From Reyranella humidisoli (GTDB taxonomy: Bacteria; Pseudomonadota; Alphaproteobacteria; Reyranellales; Reyranellaceae), in NCBI RefSeq assembly GCF_019039055.1, contig NZ_JAHOPB010000001.1:868001-932000 (forward strand): a stretch of 64,000 bases of DNA, read 5' to 3'. A program made the translations under genes and the position numbers. Under the pieces are notes generated by a model, which made no database searches, had not been told where the DNA came from, and was given only the letters and a program-made list of their open reading frames with translations. Within the stretch, counting starts at the first letter, position 1, and every line of letters begins with the position of its first letter. Of the stretch, positions 9,244 through 18,140 are shown piece by piece.

Positions 9244-10215
9244 CTATTCGGCCGACGCGCCCGAGGCCTTGATGATGGGGAGCCAAACTGCGAGGTCGTC
9301 GCGAACCAGCTTCTGCGCCGCTGCCGGCGAGCCTGGCGGCAGCATCTCGATGCCCTGGCCCATCATCTTCTCGCGCACCTGCGGCAACTGGCCGATGCGG
9401 TTGATCTCGGCATTGAGACGCGTGATCACCGGCTCGGGCACGCCGGCCGGGACCGCGAAGCCCATCCAGGTGTTCACGACGTATTCCTTGACCCCGGCCT
9501 CGATCATCGTCGGCGCGTCTGGCAGGAGGGTGGAGCGCGACTCGCTGGTCACGGCCAGCGCCTTGAGCTTGCCGCCCTTGATCAGGCCGATGACCGTCGG
9601 CGTGTTGAACAAGCCCATCGCCACCTCGCCGTTGGCGACGGCCTGGATGCCGGCCGGCGTCGCGCGATAGGGCACGTGCTGCAGCTTCACGCCGGTCCGC
9701 AACTCCAGCAGCACGCCGGACATGTGGTGGCTGGTGCCGACGCCGCCCGACGAGTAGGTGAGCTCGCCAGGCTTGGCGCGGGCCTGCGCCAGCAGGTCGG
9801 CCACGGTTCTGGCAGGATTGTCGGGTGAAACGATCAGGACGTTGGAGACCCCGCCGGTCACCGCGACCATCGAGAGGTCCTTCAGCGGATCGTAGCCCGG
9901 AGTCTTGTAGAGGCCGATGTTGAACACCATCGTGCCCTGCGAGACCAGGCCCATCGTGTAGCCGTCGGCCGGGGCGCGGGCCAGCTCGGCGGTGGCGATC
10001 GTCCCGCCCGCGCCGGTCTTGTTGTCGACCACGATGGTCTGGCCAAGCGCCTTGCCGAGTTCATCGGCGAACAGGCGCGCGACGATGTCGGCCGTGGCGC
10101 CGGGGGCCAGCGGCACGATCATGCGGATCGGCTTGGCCGGCCAGGACTGGGCCATCGCCCTCGTCGAAGCGGCGGCCAGCGCGGCCGCGAGCAGGGTTCT
10201 CTTCGTAAGGATCAT
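9244..10215 (-). CDS. Bug/TctC-family periplasmic substrate-binding protein
   Basis: A 323-residue exported receptor. A signal peptide (KRTLLAAALAAASTRAMA) is cleaved before QSWPAKPIRMIVP, the usual Bug start. PLAPGATADIVARL and VDNKTGAGG are family marks that shape the carboxylate-binding pocket, and the ADGYT segment follows. Bug proteins deliver small carboxylates or other solutes to tripartite tricarboxylate transporters; most lack an adjacent membrane pair, as here. It lies 10 bases downstream of the sulfatase gene, probably in one operon, so a ligand related to sulfate-ester breakdown is possible but unproven. Confidence 0.88.
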   Translation of the reverse strand: MILTKRTLLAAALAAASTRAMAQSWPAKPIRMIVPLAPGATADIVARLFADELGKALGQTIVVDNKTGAGGTIATAELARAPADGYTMGLVSQGTMVFNIGLYKTPGYDPLKDLSMVAVTGGVSNVLIVSPDNPARTVADLLAQARAKPGELTYSSGGVGTSHHMSGVLLELRTGVKLQHVPYRATPAGIQAVANGEVAMGLFNTPTVIGLIKGGKLKALAVTSESRSTLLPDAPTMIEAGVKEYVVNTWMGFAVPAGVPEPVITRLNAEINRIGQLPQVREKMMGQGIEMLPPGSPAAAQKLVRDDLAVWLPIIKASGASAE

Positions 10216-10225
10216 GCATGCCTCC

Positions 10226-11626
10226 TCAAAGCCCGACAGACCTGGCGACCAAAGCGGCGAGTTGCTTGCGCAAGCGCGCGACCAGCCCCTGCTCCGATCG
10301 CTTGCCGATCAGATTGCGCATTTCGTAGGGATCGCTCTTGAGGTCGTAGAGTTCGTCGCATGCGACGCCGTCGAGCGACTTCTGCGTCCAGTGGATGTAC
10401 TTGTGACGCTTCGTGCGGATCGCCTTGTAGCTCATGCCCACGAGCCACGGCATGGCGTTCTCGCTGAAGTATTCGCACATGAAGGAGGTGCGCCAACCCT
10501 TGGGCTTGGCCCCTTTGGCGAGCGGCTTGAGCGACTGGCCCTGCATCGTCTTGAAGTCAGCCGCCTTGCCGCCTGCCAAATCGACGAGCGTCGGCGCGAT
10601 ATCGAGCGCCAGCACAAGCTCGTCGTTCATTGTGCCCGGCTTGAACCAGGCGGGATAGCGGATGAGGAACGGCGACTTGATGCCTTCCTCGTAGGCGAAG
10701 CGCCGCTCCGGCCCGAGACCGTGCTCGCCGAAGAAGTAGCCATTGTCTCCAAAGAACAGGATGAAGGTATTGTCGAGTTCGCCGTTCTGCTCGAGCACCT
10801 TGAAAATGTCGCCCATGCCCTCGTCGACCGAGGCCATCATGGCGGCGCGAAGCCGGATTTCCTCGTCCGTGCCGGCGAGGATCCCGTCCAGTACCTTGCG
10901 CGACGCCTCGTTGACGCGCATCGCGTGGGCTTCCGTCCAGGCCGGCTTGTCCTTCACCACGTCGGCCGCAGGAAGCGCATTGGGCCGGCGCGGGAAGTGT
11001 TCGCCCTTGTAGAGGTCGGCGTGGCGCGGCGCCGGACGGTAGCCGCCGTCGGTGAAGTCGATCGTGCCGTCGGCCGCCTGGAAGGCGTCGGGATGCACGG
11101 CCTTGTGCGCGAAGAACAGCGCGAAAGGCTTGTCGCGCTTCTTCTTCAGGAAATCGACGGCGTGACCGTTCAGCAGGTCGGTGATGTAGCCTTCGTACTT
11201 CTTCTCCTTGCCGTCGATGTTCAGCACCGGATCGATGATCGACCCATGGCCGGGAAAGCTCACCCACTTGTCGTAGCCCGGTCGCGGCCCGCCGGAGTTG
11301 CCCATGTGCCACTTGCCGATATGGGCGGTCTCGTAGCCCAGACGCTGCAGAATCACGTGGTAGTTCGGCAGGCGATGGCTGTGCGCGTCGCGCGCGACGT
11401 TGTCGATGATGCCGTGGCGGCTCGCATACTGGCCGGTCAGGATCGAGGCGCGGTTGGGCGAGCAGAGCGGCGTGGTGTGGAACGCCGAGGTGAACATCGC
11501 GCCTTCGTGGCCGATCCGGTCGATATGCGGCGTCTTCATGTAGGGATGGCCGCAGATCCCCAGCTCGTCGAACCGGAGGTCGTCGATCAGCACGACCAGG
11601 AAATTGGGTTTACGCTTCTTTGCCAC
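10226..11626 (-). CDS. Type I sulfatase
   Basis: A 466-residue alkaline-phosphatase-superfamily hydrolase for sulfate esters. NFLVVLIDDLR at residues 8-18 carries the metal Asp pair, and CSPNRASILTG at 55-65 is the CxPxR formylglycine site, with C55 the nucleophile precursor. Further marks are HIGKWHMGN at about residue 112 and FFGDNGYFFGEHG, which completes the metal site. No signal peptide is seen, so it is probably cytosolic. I chose the GTG at 11626 because GGGGA lies seven bases upstream and MAKKRKPN is the usual kind of N-terminus; a GTG at 11662 would extend it by 12 residues without a ribosome-binding site. No maturase gene is recognised nearby. It is divergent from the CoA-transferase pair. 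Confidence 0.88.
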   Translation of the reverse strand: MAKKRKPNFLVVLIDDLRFDELGICGHPYMKTPHIDRIGHEGAMFTSAFHTTPLCSPNRASILTGQYASRHGIIDNVARDAHSHRLPNYHVILQRLGYETAHIGKWHMGNSGGPRPGYDKWVSFPGHGSIIDPVLNIDGKEKKYEGYITDLLNGHAVDFLKKKRDKPFALFFAHKAVHPDAFQAADGTIDFTDGGYRPAPRHADLYKGEHFPRRPNALPAADVVKDKPAWTEAHAMRVNEASRKVLDGILAGTDEEIRLRAAMMASVDEGMGDIFKVLEQNGELDNTFILFFGDNGYFFGEHGLGPERRFAYEEGIKSPFLIRYPAWFKPGTMNDELVLALDIAPTLVDLAGGKAADFKTMQGQSLKPLAKGAKPKGWRTSFMCEYFSENAMPWLVGMSYKAIRTKRHKYIHWTQKSLDGVACDELYDLKSDPYEMRNLIGKRSEQGLVARLRKQLAALVARSVGL

Positions 11627-11744
11627 GATGAGGTCCCCGCACTTAATTTCCGGCAAGCACACCGCGTGCCGAAATCAGGCTAGCGAGCCCTGTTGACGGA
11701 GACCAGAGCCCCGCGCCCATATCGGCCGCGAAAGGGAAAAATCC

Positions 11745-12956
11745 ATGACCGAGACTGCCCTGCCTCTGGCGGGATTGCGCGTACTGGACATCAGCTCGTT
11801 CATCGCCGCACCGGCCGCAGCCGTCGTGCTGGGCGACTGGGGCGCCGACGTGATCAAGGTCGAAGGACCGGAGGGCGATCCCAACCGCCGGATCATGCAC
11901 GATTCGTCGAACTATCCGAAAAGCGAGGTCAACTATCCCTGGCAGATGGATTCGCGCAACAAGCGCTCCATCGTGCTCGATCTGAAGCAGGCGGACGCGC
12001 GCGCGGCGCTGGACCGGCTGATCGCGGTCTCCGACATCCTGATCTGCAACTTCCCGCCGCCGGTGCGCGACAAGCTCAAGCTCGCCTACGAGGATGTGAA
12101 GCAGGTCAACCCGAAGCTGATCTACGCGTCCCTCACCGGCTATGGCGAGAGCGGCCCCGATCGCGACCGGCCCGGCTTCGATGCCACTGCTTATTTCGCC
12201 CGCTCAGGCCTCCTCGATGCGCAGCGCTACGAAGGCGGGCCGCCGGGCGTGCCCGGTCCCGCGCAAGGCGACCGCGCCACGGCGATGTCGCTCGTGTCGG
12301 CGATCCTGATGGCACTGATGCACCGCATGAAGACCGGCGAAGGCTCGTGGGTCGGCACGTCGCTGCTGGGCAACGGTCTGTGGTCGTGCGGCGTGATCGC
12401 GCAAGCAGCACTGGTCGGCGCCTTCCTGCCGCACCGGCCGCCCCCCGACCGTCCGCGGTCGGCGCTGGGCAACATCTACCGCACCGCCGACGACCGGTGG
12501 CTCCAGCTCACCATCGTGCGCGCCGACAAGCTGTGGGCGCCGCTCTGCCGGGCGATGGGGCTGGAATCGCTGATCGACGATCCGCGCTTCGCCACCGAAC
12601 CCGAGCGTCGCGCCCGCGCCGGCGAACTCGCCGGCCTCCTCAGCGACACCTTCGCCACGCAGCCCTACGAGCACTGGCGCGAGGCGCTGGCGGCGCACAG
12701 CGTCACCTTCGGCGTCATCAGCCGGCCGCAGGACGTGCCGGACGATGCGCAGGCCGTGGCCTGCGGGGCGGTGGTCGACACGGCCATCCCCGACATGCCG
12801 CGCACCCTGGCCGATCCCATTCGCCTGGGCTTCGCCAGCCCGCGCGTGGCGCACCCAGCCCCGGCGCTTGGCGAGCATGGCGAGGAAGTGCTGCGCGAGG
12901 TCGGCGTCAGCCCGCAGGAAGTGGCGGCGCTCAAGGCAAGCGGTGCGCTGCGATGA
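11745..12956 (+). CDS. CaiB/BaiF-family (class III) CoA-transferase, first of a tandem pair
   Basis: A 403-residue enzyme that moves CoA between carboxylic acids through an aspartyl-CoA anhydride. LRVLDISSFIAAPAAAVVLGDWGADVIKVE is the classical N-terminus. The likely catalytic Asp is D176 in AQGDRATA, and LTGYGESGPDRDRPGFD precedes it. The next gene encodes a close paralogue and overlaps this one by ATGA, so the two may form a heteromer, as in two-gene class III transferases, or work on related acids. Acid substrates cannot be deduced. Divergent from the sulfatase, with a 118-base shared promoter gap. Confidence 0.88.
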   Translation: MTETALPLAGLRVLDISSFIAAPAAAVVLGDWGADVIKVEGPEGDPNRRIMHDSSNYPKSEVNYPWQMDSRNKRSIVLDLKQADARAALDRLIAVSDILICNFPPPVRDKLKLAYEDVKQVNPKLIYASLTGYGESGPDRDRPGFDATAYFARSGLLDAQRYEGGPPGVPGPAQGDRATAMSLVSAILMALMHRMKTGEGSWVGTSLLGNGLWSCGVIAQAALVGAFLPHRPPPDRPRSALGNIYRTADDRWLQLTIVRADKLWAPLCRAMGLESLIDDPRFATEPERRARAGELAGLLSDTFATQPYEHWREALAAHSVTFGVISRPQDVPDDAQAVACGAVVDTAIPDMPRTLADPIRLGFASPRVAHPAPALGEHGEEVLREVGVSPQEVAALKASGALR

Positions 12957-14167
12957 TACCGGAAGAGCCGTTGCCGCTTGCCGGCCTCACCGTCCTCGAC
13001 ATCAGCTCCTTCATCGCAGCCCCGGCCGCGGCGGCGGCGCTCGGCGACTACGGCGCCGACGTCATCAAGATCGAACCACCGGTCGACGGCGACCCGCATC
13101 GCAACAGCTTCCGCAACGCCGGCTACCCGCAGAGCGACCGGAACTTCCCGTGGCAGCTCGACGGCCGCCACAAGCGCTCGCTGGCGCTCGACCTGAAGAC
13201 CGACGGCGCCCGCACGATTCTCGAACGGCTGCTGAAGCGGGCCGACGTGATGATCGTGAACTTCCCGCCGCCGGCGCGCGAACGGCTGCGGCTGCGCTGG
13301 GAAGACATCGAGCCGATCAACCCGCGCCTCGTCTACTGCTCGCTCACCGGCTACGGCGAGAGCGGCCCCGACCGCGACCGGCCGGGCTTCGACATCACCG
13401 CCTACTTCGGCCGCTCCGGCATCCTCGACGCGGCGCGCTACGACGGCGGGCCGCCTGGCGTCTCGCTGCCGGCGCAGGGCGACCGCGCGACCGCGATGAC
13501 GCTCGTCGCCGCGATCCTGATGGGCCTGCGGCGGCGCGACCAGACCGGCAAGGGCGGCTGGGTCGGCACGTCGCTCTACGCCAACGGCGTCTGGGCCAAT
13601 GGCACGACGGCCGCCGGCGCGCTGGTCGGCGCGGAACTCCCGGTGCGTCCGCCCCCCGACAAGCCGCGCAACGCGCTGACCAATCTCTACCGCACGCGCG
13701 ACGATCGCTGGCTGCAGCTCCTGATGGTCCGCGACGACCGGCTGTGGGACACGTTCTGCGGCATCGTGGAGCGCCCCGACCTGATGGCCGATCCGCGCTT
13801 CAGCGGACGGCCGGAACGGCGCGCCCATGCCCAGGAATTGCACGACTTGCTGGCGCCGGTATTCGCCAGCCGCCCCTATGCGGACTGGGAGAAGCTCCTG
13901 TCGGGGACCGGCATCCCCTTCGGCGTGATCGGCCGGCTGGCCGACGTGGTCGACGACGAGCAGGCCGAGCATGCCGGAATCTTCGCGGATACAGACAACC
14001 CCGCGATCCCGCGGACCGTGAACACACCGATCCGCCTGGGCTTCGCCGTGCCGCGCAAGGCCGGGCCGCCGCCCGAGGTCGGCCAGCACAATGACGAGGT
14101 GCTGCGCGAGACCGGGTTCAGCGAAAGCGAGATCGAGGCCCTCAAAAAGGCCGGCGCTTTGGGGTAG
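12953..14167 (+). CDS. CaiB/BaiF-family CoA-transferase, second of a tandem pair
   Basis: A 404-residue paralogue of the preceding protein, aligning along its whole length with conserved blocks such as LTVLDISSFIAAPAAAAALG, YGESGPDRDRPGFD and AQGDRATAM (likely catalytic D177). It starts at the ATG overlapping the upstream stop (ATGA). The pair looks like an old duplication: both keep the active-site Asp, so neither is an obvious dead subunit. A DUF962 gene begins nine bases downstream. Function in a two-subunit CoA-transferase is inferred from coupling only. Confidence 0.88.
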   Translation: MIPEEPLPLAGLTVLDISSFIAAPAAAAALGDYGADVIKIEPPVDGDPHRNSFRNAGYPQSDRNFPWQLDGRHKRSLALDLKTDGARTILERLLKRADVMIVNFPPPARERLRLRWEDIEPINPRLVYCSLTGYGESGPDRDRPGFDITAYFGRSGILDAARYDGGPPGVSLPAQGDRATAMTLVAAILMGLRRRDQTGKGGWVGTSLYANGVWANGTTAAGALVGAELPVRPPPDKPRNALTNLYRTRDDRWLQLLMVRDDRLWDTFCGIVERPDLMADPRFSGRPERRAHAQELHDLLAPVFASRPYADWEKLLSGTGIPFGVIGRLADVVDDEQAEHAGIFADTDNPAIPRTVNTPIRLGFAVPRKAGPPPEVGQHNDEVLRETGFSESEIEALKKAGALG

Positions 14168-14176
14168 GCTCCCCGG

Positions 14177-14512
14177 ATGGCCTCCCGCTTCCGGACCTAT
14201 GCCGAGTTCTGGCCGTTCTACCTGCGTGAGCACGCGAAGCCCTCGACGCGCGCCGTGCACTATGTCGGCACCATCGCTTCGGCCGCGCTGCTCGTCTGGG
14301 CGATCGTCACCCAGAACTGGTGGTGGCTGCTGGGCGTTCCCGTGTTCGGCTACGGACCGGCCTGGTTCGGGCACTTCTTCATCGAAAAGAACAAGCCCGC
14401 CACCTTCGAGGCGCCCTTCTGGTCGCTGATCAGCGACTACAGGATGTGCGGCCTGTTCCTGACTGGCCGGCTGGGTGACGAGCTGATGAAACATCAGGTC
14501 CGCGCGCCCTGA
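14177..14512 (+). CDS. DUF962 / Mpo1-like membrane protein
   Basis: A 111-residue protein with two or three membrane segments. It has the full DUF962 pattern: FWPFYLREH, then HYVGT, then the segment WFGHFFIEKNKPATFEAPFW with its conserved His, Glu and Asn, and SDYRM. The yeast relative Mpo1 is an Fe(II) dioxygenase that alpha-oxidises 2-hydroxy fatty acids, and its metal-binding histidines lie in the blocks conserved here. The activity of bacterial members is not settled. Probably cotranscribed with the CoA-transferase pair (9-base gap). Confidence 0.82.
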   Translation: MASRFRTYAEFWPFYLREHAKPSTRAVHYVGTIASAALLVWAIVTQNWWWLLGVPVFGYGPAWFGHFFIEKNKPATFEAPFWSLISDYRMCGLFLTGRLGDELMKHQVRAP

Positions 14513-14592
14513 AACAGGGGTCGGACTGGCCCTTGCTTCCCCGGGGGGCCGACGCCACATTGCAGGCGAACCCCAATTCCGCTTGAGGACCT

Positions 14593-15525
14593 ATGGAAAC
14601 GATGCTGCAGGGCGCCGCGCCGCAGGCTGCCCCCGCCGACCTGATCAAGGACAGCGACCAGACGAAGTTCGCCAAGGACGTGCTCGAAGCCTCGCGTACC
14701 GTACCGGTCATCGTCGACTTCTGGGCGCCGTGGTGCGGGCCGTGCAAGACGCTCCAGCCGATGATCGAAAAGGTCGTCAAGGAGGCCAAGGGCGCGGTCA
14801 AGCTGGTCAAGATCGACATCGACAAGAACCAGATGCTGGCCCAGCAGCTGCGCATCCAGTCGATTCCGGCCGTCTATGCCTTCTTCGGCGGCCGTCCGGT
14901 CGACGGCTTCATGGGCGCGGTGCCCGAGAGCCAGCTGAAGGAATTCGTGGCCCGCCTCATCCAGGTGTCCGGCGGCGCCACCGGCGACCCGGCGGCCGCG
15001 GAGCTTGCCGAACTGCTCGAACAGGCCAAGGCCGCGGTCGCGCAGAACGACATGGACACCGCCGCGCAGCTCTACAGCGAGATCCTGGGCGTCGAGCCGA
15101 CCAACGTCGTCGCCCTGGCCGGCCTCGCGCGCTACCAGGTCTCGCTGGGCGACGTCGAGCAGGCTAGGGAGCTGCTCGAGCAGATTCCGGCCAAGGAGCG
15201 CACCGGCGCCGACGTCGTGGCCGCCCAGGCCGCGATCGATCTGGCCGAGAAGGCCAAGGACGCCGGCCCGATCGGCGACCTCAAGGCCAAGGCCGAGGCC
15301 GACCCCAAGGACTTCCAGACCCGTCTCGATCTCGCGATGGCCTACTGGGCCGGCAACCAGAAGCAGGAAGCCGTCGACGAGCTCCTCGCGATGATCAAGG
15401 CCGACCGCAACTGGAACGAGGCGGCCGCGCGCCAGCAGCTCCTCAAGTTCTTCGAGGCCTTGGGCTTCACCGATCCCATCTCGGTCGACGGCCGCAAGCG
15501 CCTGTCGACGATCCTGTTCTCGTGA
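14593..15525 (+). CDS. cnoX: Thioredoxin-TPR co-chaperone CnoX (YbbN type)
   Basis: A 310-residue protein with a thioredoxin domain (about residues 20-130) and four TPR-like helical repeats. The active site is WCGPC at residues 47-51, so unlike E. coli CnoX both cysteines remain and the protein can act as an oxidoreductase as well as a holdase. Family members protect unfolded proteins from oxidation and pass them to GroEL or DnaK. The start has GAGGACCT upstream. The LonN-domain gene follows after 10 bases, the common alphaproteobacterial arrangement. Confidence 0.88.
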   Translation: METMLQGAAPQAAPADLIKDSDQTKFAKDVLEASRTVPVIVDFWAPWCGPCKTLQPMIEKVVKEAKGAVKLVKIDIDKNQMLAQQLRIQSIPAVYAFFGGRPVDGFMGAVPESQLKEFVARLIQVSGGATGDPAAAELAELLEQAKAAVAQNDMDTAAQLYSEILGVEPTNVVALAGLARYQVSLGDVEQARELLEQIPAKERTGADVVAAQAAIDLAEKAKDAGPIGDLKAKAEADPKDFQTRLDLAMAYWAGNQKQEAVDELLAMIKADRNWNEAAARQQLLKFFEALGFTDPISVDGRKRLSTILFS

Positions 15526-15535
15526 GTGGCGCCTC

Positions 15536-16264
15536 GTGAGTGACAAGGCGCCCTCTTCCCTAAGTCCGGGGCGCAATCCGTTCGAGCCGAGCTTCGAGCA
15601 GCTGCCCGAGACGCTGCCGATCTTCCCGTTGTCGGGCGTGCTGCTGCTGCCGGGCGGCAAGCTGCCGCTCAACATCTTCGAGCCGCGCTACCTCGCCATG
15701 ATCTCCGACGCGCTGGCCGGGCACCGCATGATCGGCATGGTGCAGCCGGTCCAGCCCGGCGGCTTCGCCGGTGACGGGATGCCGACCGACGACGGCCGGC
15801 CCAAGGTCCACCGGGTCGGCTGCGCGGGCCGTATCACCAATTTCAACGAGACCGAGGACGGCCGGCTGATGCTCGTGTTGAGCGGCGTCTGCCGCTTCGA
15901 CATCGTGCGCGAGCTCGATCTCGCCCAGGGCGGCTACCGCCGCGTCTCCTCGGTCTTCTCGCCCTACCGCGCCGACCTCGACCATGCCGACGACGTCGTC
16001 GAACTCGACCGCGACCGGCTGATGGCCGCGCTGGCCGCCTTCTTCCGTGGCCGCCAGCTCTCGACCGACTGGGATGCGGTGAACAAGGCGGCCGACGCCA
16101 ACCTCGTCACGTCGCTGTCGATGGTGCTGCCGTTCGGCCCGGCCGAGAAGCAGGCGCTGCTGGAAGCCGCCGACAGCACCGCCCGTGCCAAGCTGCTGAT
16201 CGCGTTCCTGGAGATGAACGCCTTCGGCGATCCGTCCGACACACCGCCCAGCCGCAAGAACTAA
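15536..16264 (+). CDS. LON-protease N-terminal-domain protein
   Basis: A 242-residue soluble protein with only the substrate-binding N-domain of Lon, and no ATPase or peptidase domain. LPIFPLSGVLLLPGGKLPLNIFEPRY is the typical beginning of the fold, with FEPRYLAMI conserved. Its partner protease and role are unknown; a part in protein quality control is suggested by the CnoX gene 10 bases upstream. It starts with GTG at 15536. Confidence 0.88.
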   Translation: MSDKAPSSLSPGRNPFEPSFEQLPETLPIFPLSGVLLLPGGKLPLNIFEPRYLAMISDALAGHRMIGMVQPVQPGGFAGDGMPTDDGRPKVHRVGCAGRITNFNETEDGRLMLVLSGVCRFDIVRELDLAQGGYRRVSSVFSPYRADLDHADDVVELDRDRLMAALAAFFRGRQLSTDWDAVNKAADANLVTSLSMVLPFGPAEKQALLEAADSTARAKLLIAFLEMNAFGDPSDTPPSRKN

Positions 16265-16290
16265 GGGCGTTCGGCCTCAAATTGAAGACG

Positions 16291-16403
16291 ACCTCATCCT
16301 GAGGAGGCTGCGCAGCAGCCGTCTCGAAGGATGGGCAACGGGCCTGGTGCTGATGCCCATGCTTCGAGACGCGCTCCTGTGGAGCGCTCCTCAGCATGAG
16401 GTT
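16291..16403. repeat. Palindromic intergenic repeat, family A
   Basis: About 113 bases made of two facing hairpin units: ACCTCATCCTGAGGAG with TCTCGAAGGATGGGC, then GCCCATGCTTCGAGACG with CTCCTCAGCATGAGGTT. Within it are local palindromes such as GGCTGCGCAGCAGCC. The same design recurs at 51211-51324 and 56796-56907. It lies between convergent genes. Confidence 0.85.
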
Positions 16404-16443
16404 GGTGTGGGCGGTACCAGCATGCTTGGAGAGACCCTTGGCG

Positions 16444-17400
16444 TCAGTCGGCGTAGGGCACGGGCGTCGAAAGTGCCGGCTCCTCGTGGCGCGCCCAATA
16501 GAGTTCCTCGATACGGCGCGTCAGCGGGCCGGGCCGGCCGTCACCGACGGGACGGCCTTCGTAGTTCACGACCGGCATGATGCCGCCGGCCGTGCTGCTG
16601 ATGAAGATCTCGTCCGCCTCGGCCACCTCGCGCGCCTGCACGCCCCGCACCTCGACGCGCATCTGCAGCGCGTCGGCGATCTCCATCACCGTTCGGCGCG
16701 TGATGCCCTCGAACATGCCGCGTGCCGGCGTCGCGAGCGCGCCGTTGCGGACGACGAAGACGTTGAAGCCCGGCCCCTCCGTCACCGTACCGTCGGCAGC
16801 CGGCAGCAGCGCAATGGTCGCATCGCGGTCGTAGGCCTCGAAGATTCCCATGGTCAGGTCGAGCCAGTGAAAATTCTTGATCCTCTGGTCGAGCGACTCC
16901 GGCGGAATACGCTGTGTGTGCGACAGGATCATGCGCAGGCCATCGCGCCGCTGGGCCTCGTCGGCGATCCAGACGAAGGGCTGCGCGAAAGCATAGAGCC
17001 GATTGCGGCACAGGCGCGGGTCGCGCGTACCGGCGGGCGGCAGCCCACGGGTACACGTCACCTGCACGTAGGCATCGCGCAGGCCCGAACGGCTGGCACA
17101 CTCGATCATGATGTCCGCGATCTGTTGGCCCGTCAGCGGCAGCGACATGCGGAGGCCGGCCATCGACGCCTGGAAGCGTTCGACATGGTCCATGAGCCGG
17201 AAGAAGCGTCCCTTCCAGACGTGCGCGACATCGTAGGTCGCATCGGAACGGACGAAGCCGCGATCGAGAATCGGGACCGCAGCCTCCGACAGCTTCATCC
17301 AGCGCCCGTCCATGTAGGCCACGCCTCTGATGGCGGCTGTCTCGCTGTCGACGTCCATCGCCAGATCCTCGGTCGATTTGGGCTCTTTAGGATCGACCAT
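16444..17400 (-). CDS. Class IV aminotransferase (branched-chain / D-amino-acid type)
   Basis: A 318-residue PLP enzyme of fold type IV. The Schiff-base lysine is K175 in RIKNFHWLD, TEGPGFNVFVV carries the conserved Glu near residue 212, and IFISSTAGGIMPV closes the phosphate-binding region. The family includes IlvE, D-alanine transaminase and aminodeoxychorismate lyase; the residues seen fit a D-amino-acid or BCAT-like transaminase, and substrate is not certain. I chose the ATG at 17400; a GTG at 17439 would add 13 unconserved residues and an internal ATG at 17358 is also possible. It points against its neighbours, interrupting the LonN-Trm112 neighbourhood. Confidence 0.85.
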   Translation of the reverse strand: MVDPKEPKSTEDLAMDVDSETAAIRGVAYMDGRWMKLSEAAVPILDRGFVRSDATYDVAHVWKGRFFRLMDHVERFQASMAGLRMSLPLTGQQIADIMIECASRSGLRDAYVQVTCTRGLPPAGTRDPRLCRNRLYAFAQPFVWIADEAQRRDGLRMILSHTQRIPPESLDQRIKNFHWLDLTMGIFEAYDRDATIALLPAADGTVTEGPGFNVFVVRNGALATPARGMFEGITRRTVMEIADALQMRVEVRGVQAREVAEADEIFISSTAGGIMPVVNYEGRPVGDGRPGPLTRRIEELYWARHEEPALSTPVPYAD

Positions 17401-17505
17401 TAGCAACGGACCGACAACCGAAGAAGTCCGGGTCGCCACGGGCTAGGGCGGGTATCGGGCTCCATGCTATAAGGAGCGCAAAGGAATTCAGGGAAACCCC
17501 GCACG

Positions 17506-17724
17506 ATGAGCCCTCCATCGGACGACGCCGCCGTCCCCCGCCGCGCGGGCGTCGACCCCAAGCTGCTCGAAATCCTCGTCTGCCCGGCGACGCATGGCAC
17601 GCTGGAATATGACGCGGCGGCCGGCGAACTGATCAGCCGCAAGGCCGGTCTTGCCTACCCGATCCGCGACGGCATTCCGATCATGCTGGTGAGCGAGGCG
17701 CGTCCGCTTCGCGACGTGCCATGA
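17506..17724 (+). CDS. Trm112-family small protein
   Basis: A 72-residue protein matching the Trm112p/YcaR family: [17 protein letters not shown], then [15 protein letters not shown]. Eukaryotic and archaeal Trm112 activates RNA and protein methyltransferases; bacterial partners are mostly undefined. Of the zinc-knuckle cysteines usual in some members only one is obvious, as in most bacterial forms. It overlaps the following DUF971 gene by ATGA, so the two are coupled. Confidence 0.88.
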   Translation: MSPPSDDAAVPRRAGVDPKLLEILVCPATHGTLEYDAAAGELISRKAGLAYPIRDGIPIMLVSEARPLRDVP

Positions 17725-18131
17725 CCGCCGAGTTCGCCAAGGCCGTGCCCGACGAGGGCAACTACGAATCGACCACCGCGCCGTGGCCGACCGAGCTGCG
17801 CGTGTTCAAGGAAGAAGGCCGGCTGGAAGTCGATTTCTCCGACGGCCACGCCTGCGCGCTCTCCGCCGAGTATCTGCGCGTCGAGAGTCCTTCCGCCGAA
17901 GTGCAGGGGCACGGGCCGAACCAGAAGAAGATCGTGGCCGGCCGGCGTCACGTGAAGATCGTCTCTGTCGAGCCGGTGGGACACTACGCGATCCGCATCG
18001 TGTTCGACGACCGCCACGACAGCGGCATCTACAGCTGGGCCTACCTGCGCGAGCTCAGCGAGACCCACACCACGCGCTGGGCGGATTACGAGGCGGCGCT
18101 CGCGAAGCGCGGCCTCAATCGCGACACCTGA
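17721..18131 (+). CDS. DUF971 domain protein
   Basis: A 136-residue protein with a single DUF971 domain, the fold also found at the N-terminus of gamma-butyrobetaine hydroxylases. Marks are [40 protein letters not shown], then [18 protein letters not shown]. It binds no catalytic iron by itself. Function in bacteria is unclear, though the domain also occurs in iron-sulfur-related proteins. Translationally coupled to the Trm112 gene. Confidence 0.87.
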   Translation: MTAEFAKAVPDEGNYESTTAPWPTELRVFKEEGRLEVDFSDGHACALSAEYLRVESPSAEVQGHGPNQKKIVAGRRHVKIVSVEPVGHYAIRIVFDDRHDSGIYSWAYLRELSETHTTRWADYEAALAKRGLNRDT

Positions 18132-18140
18132 GGCCACACC

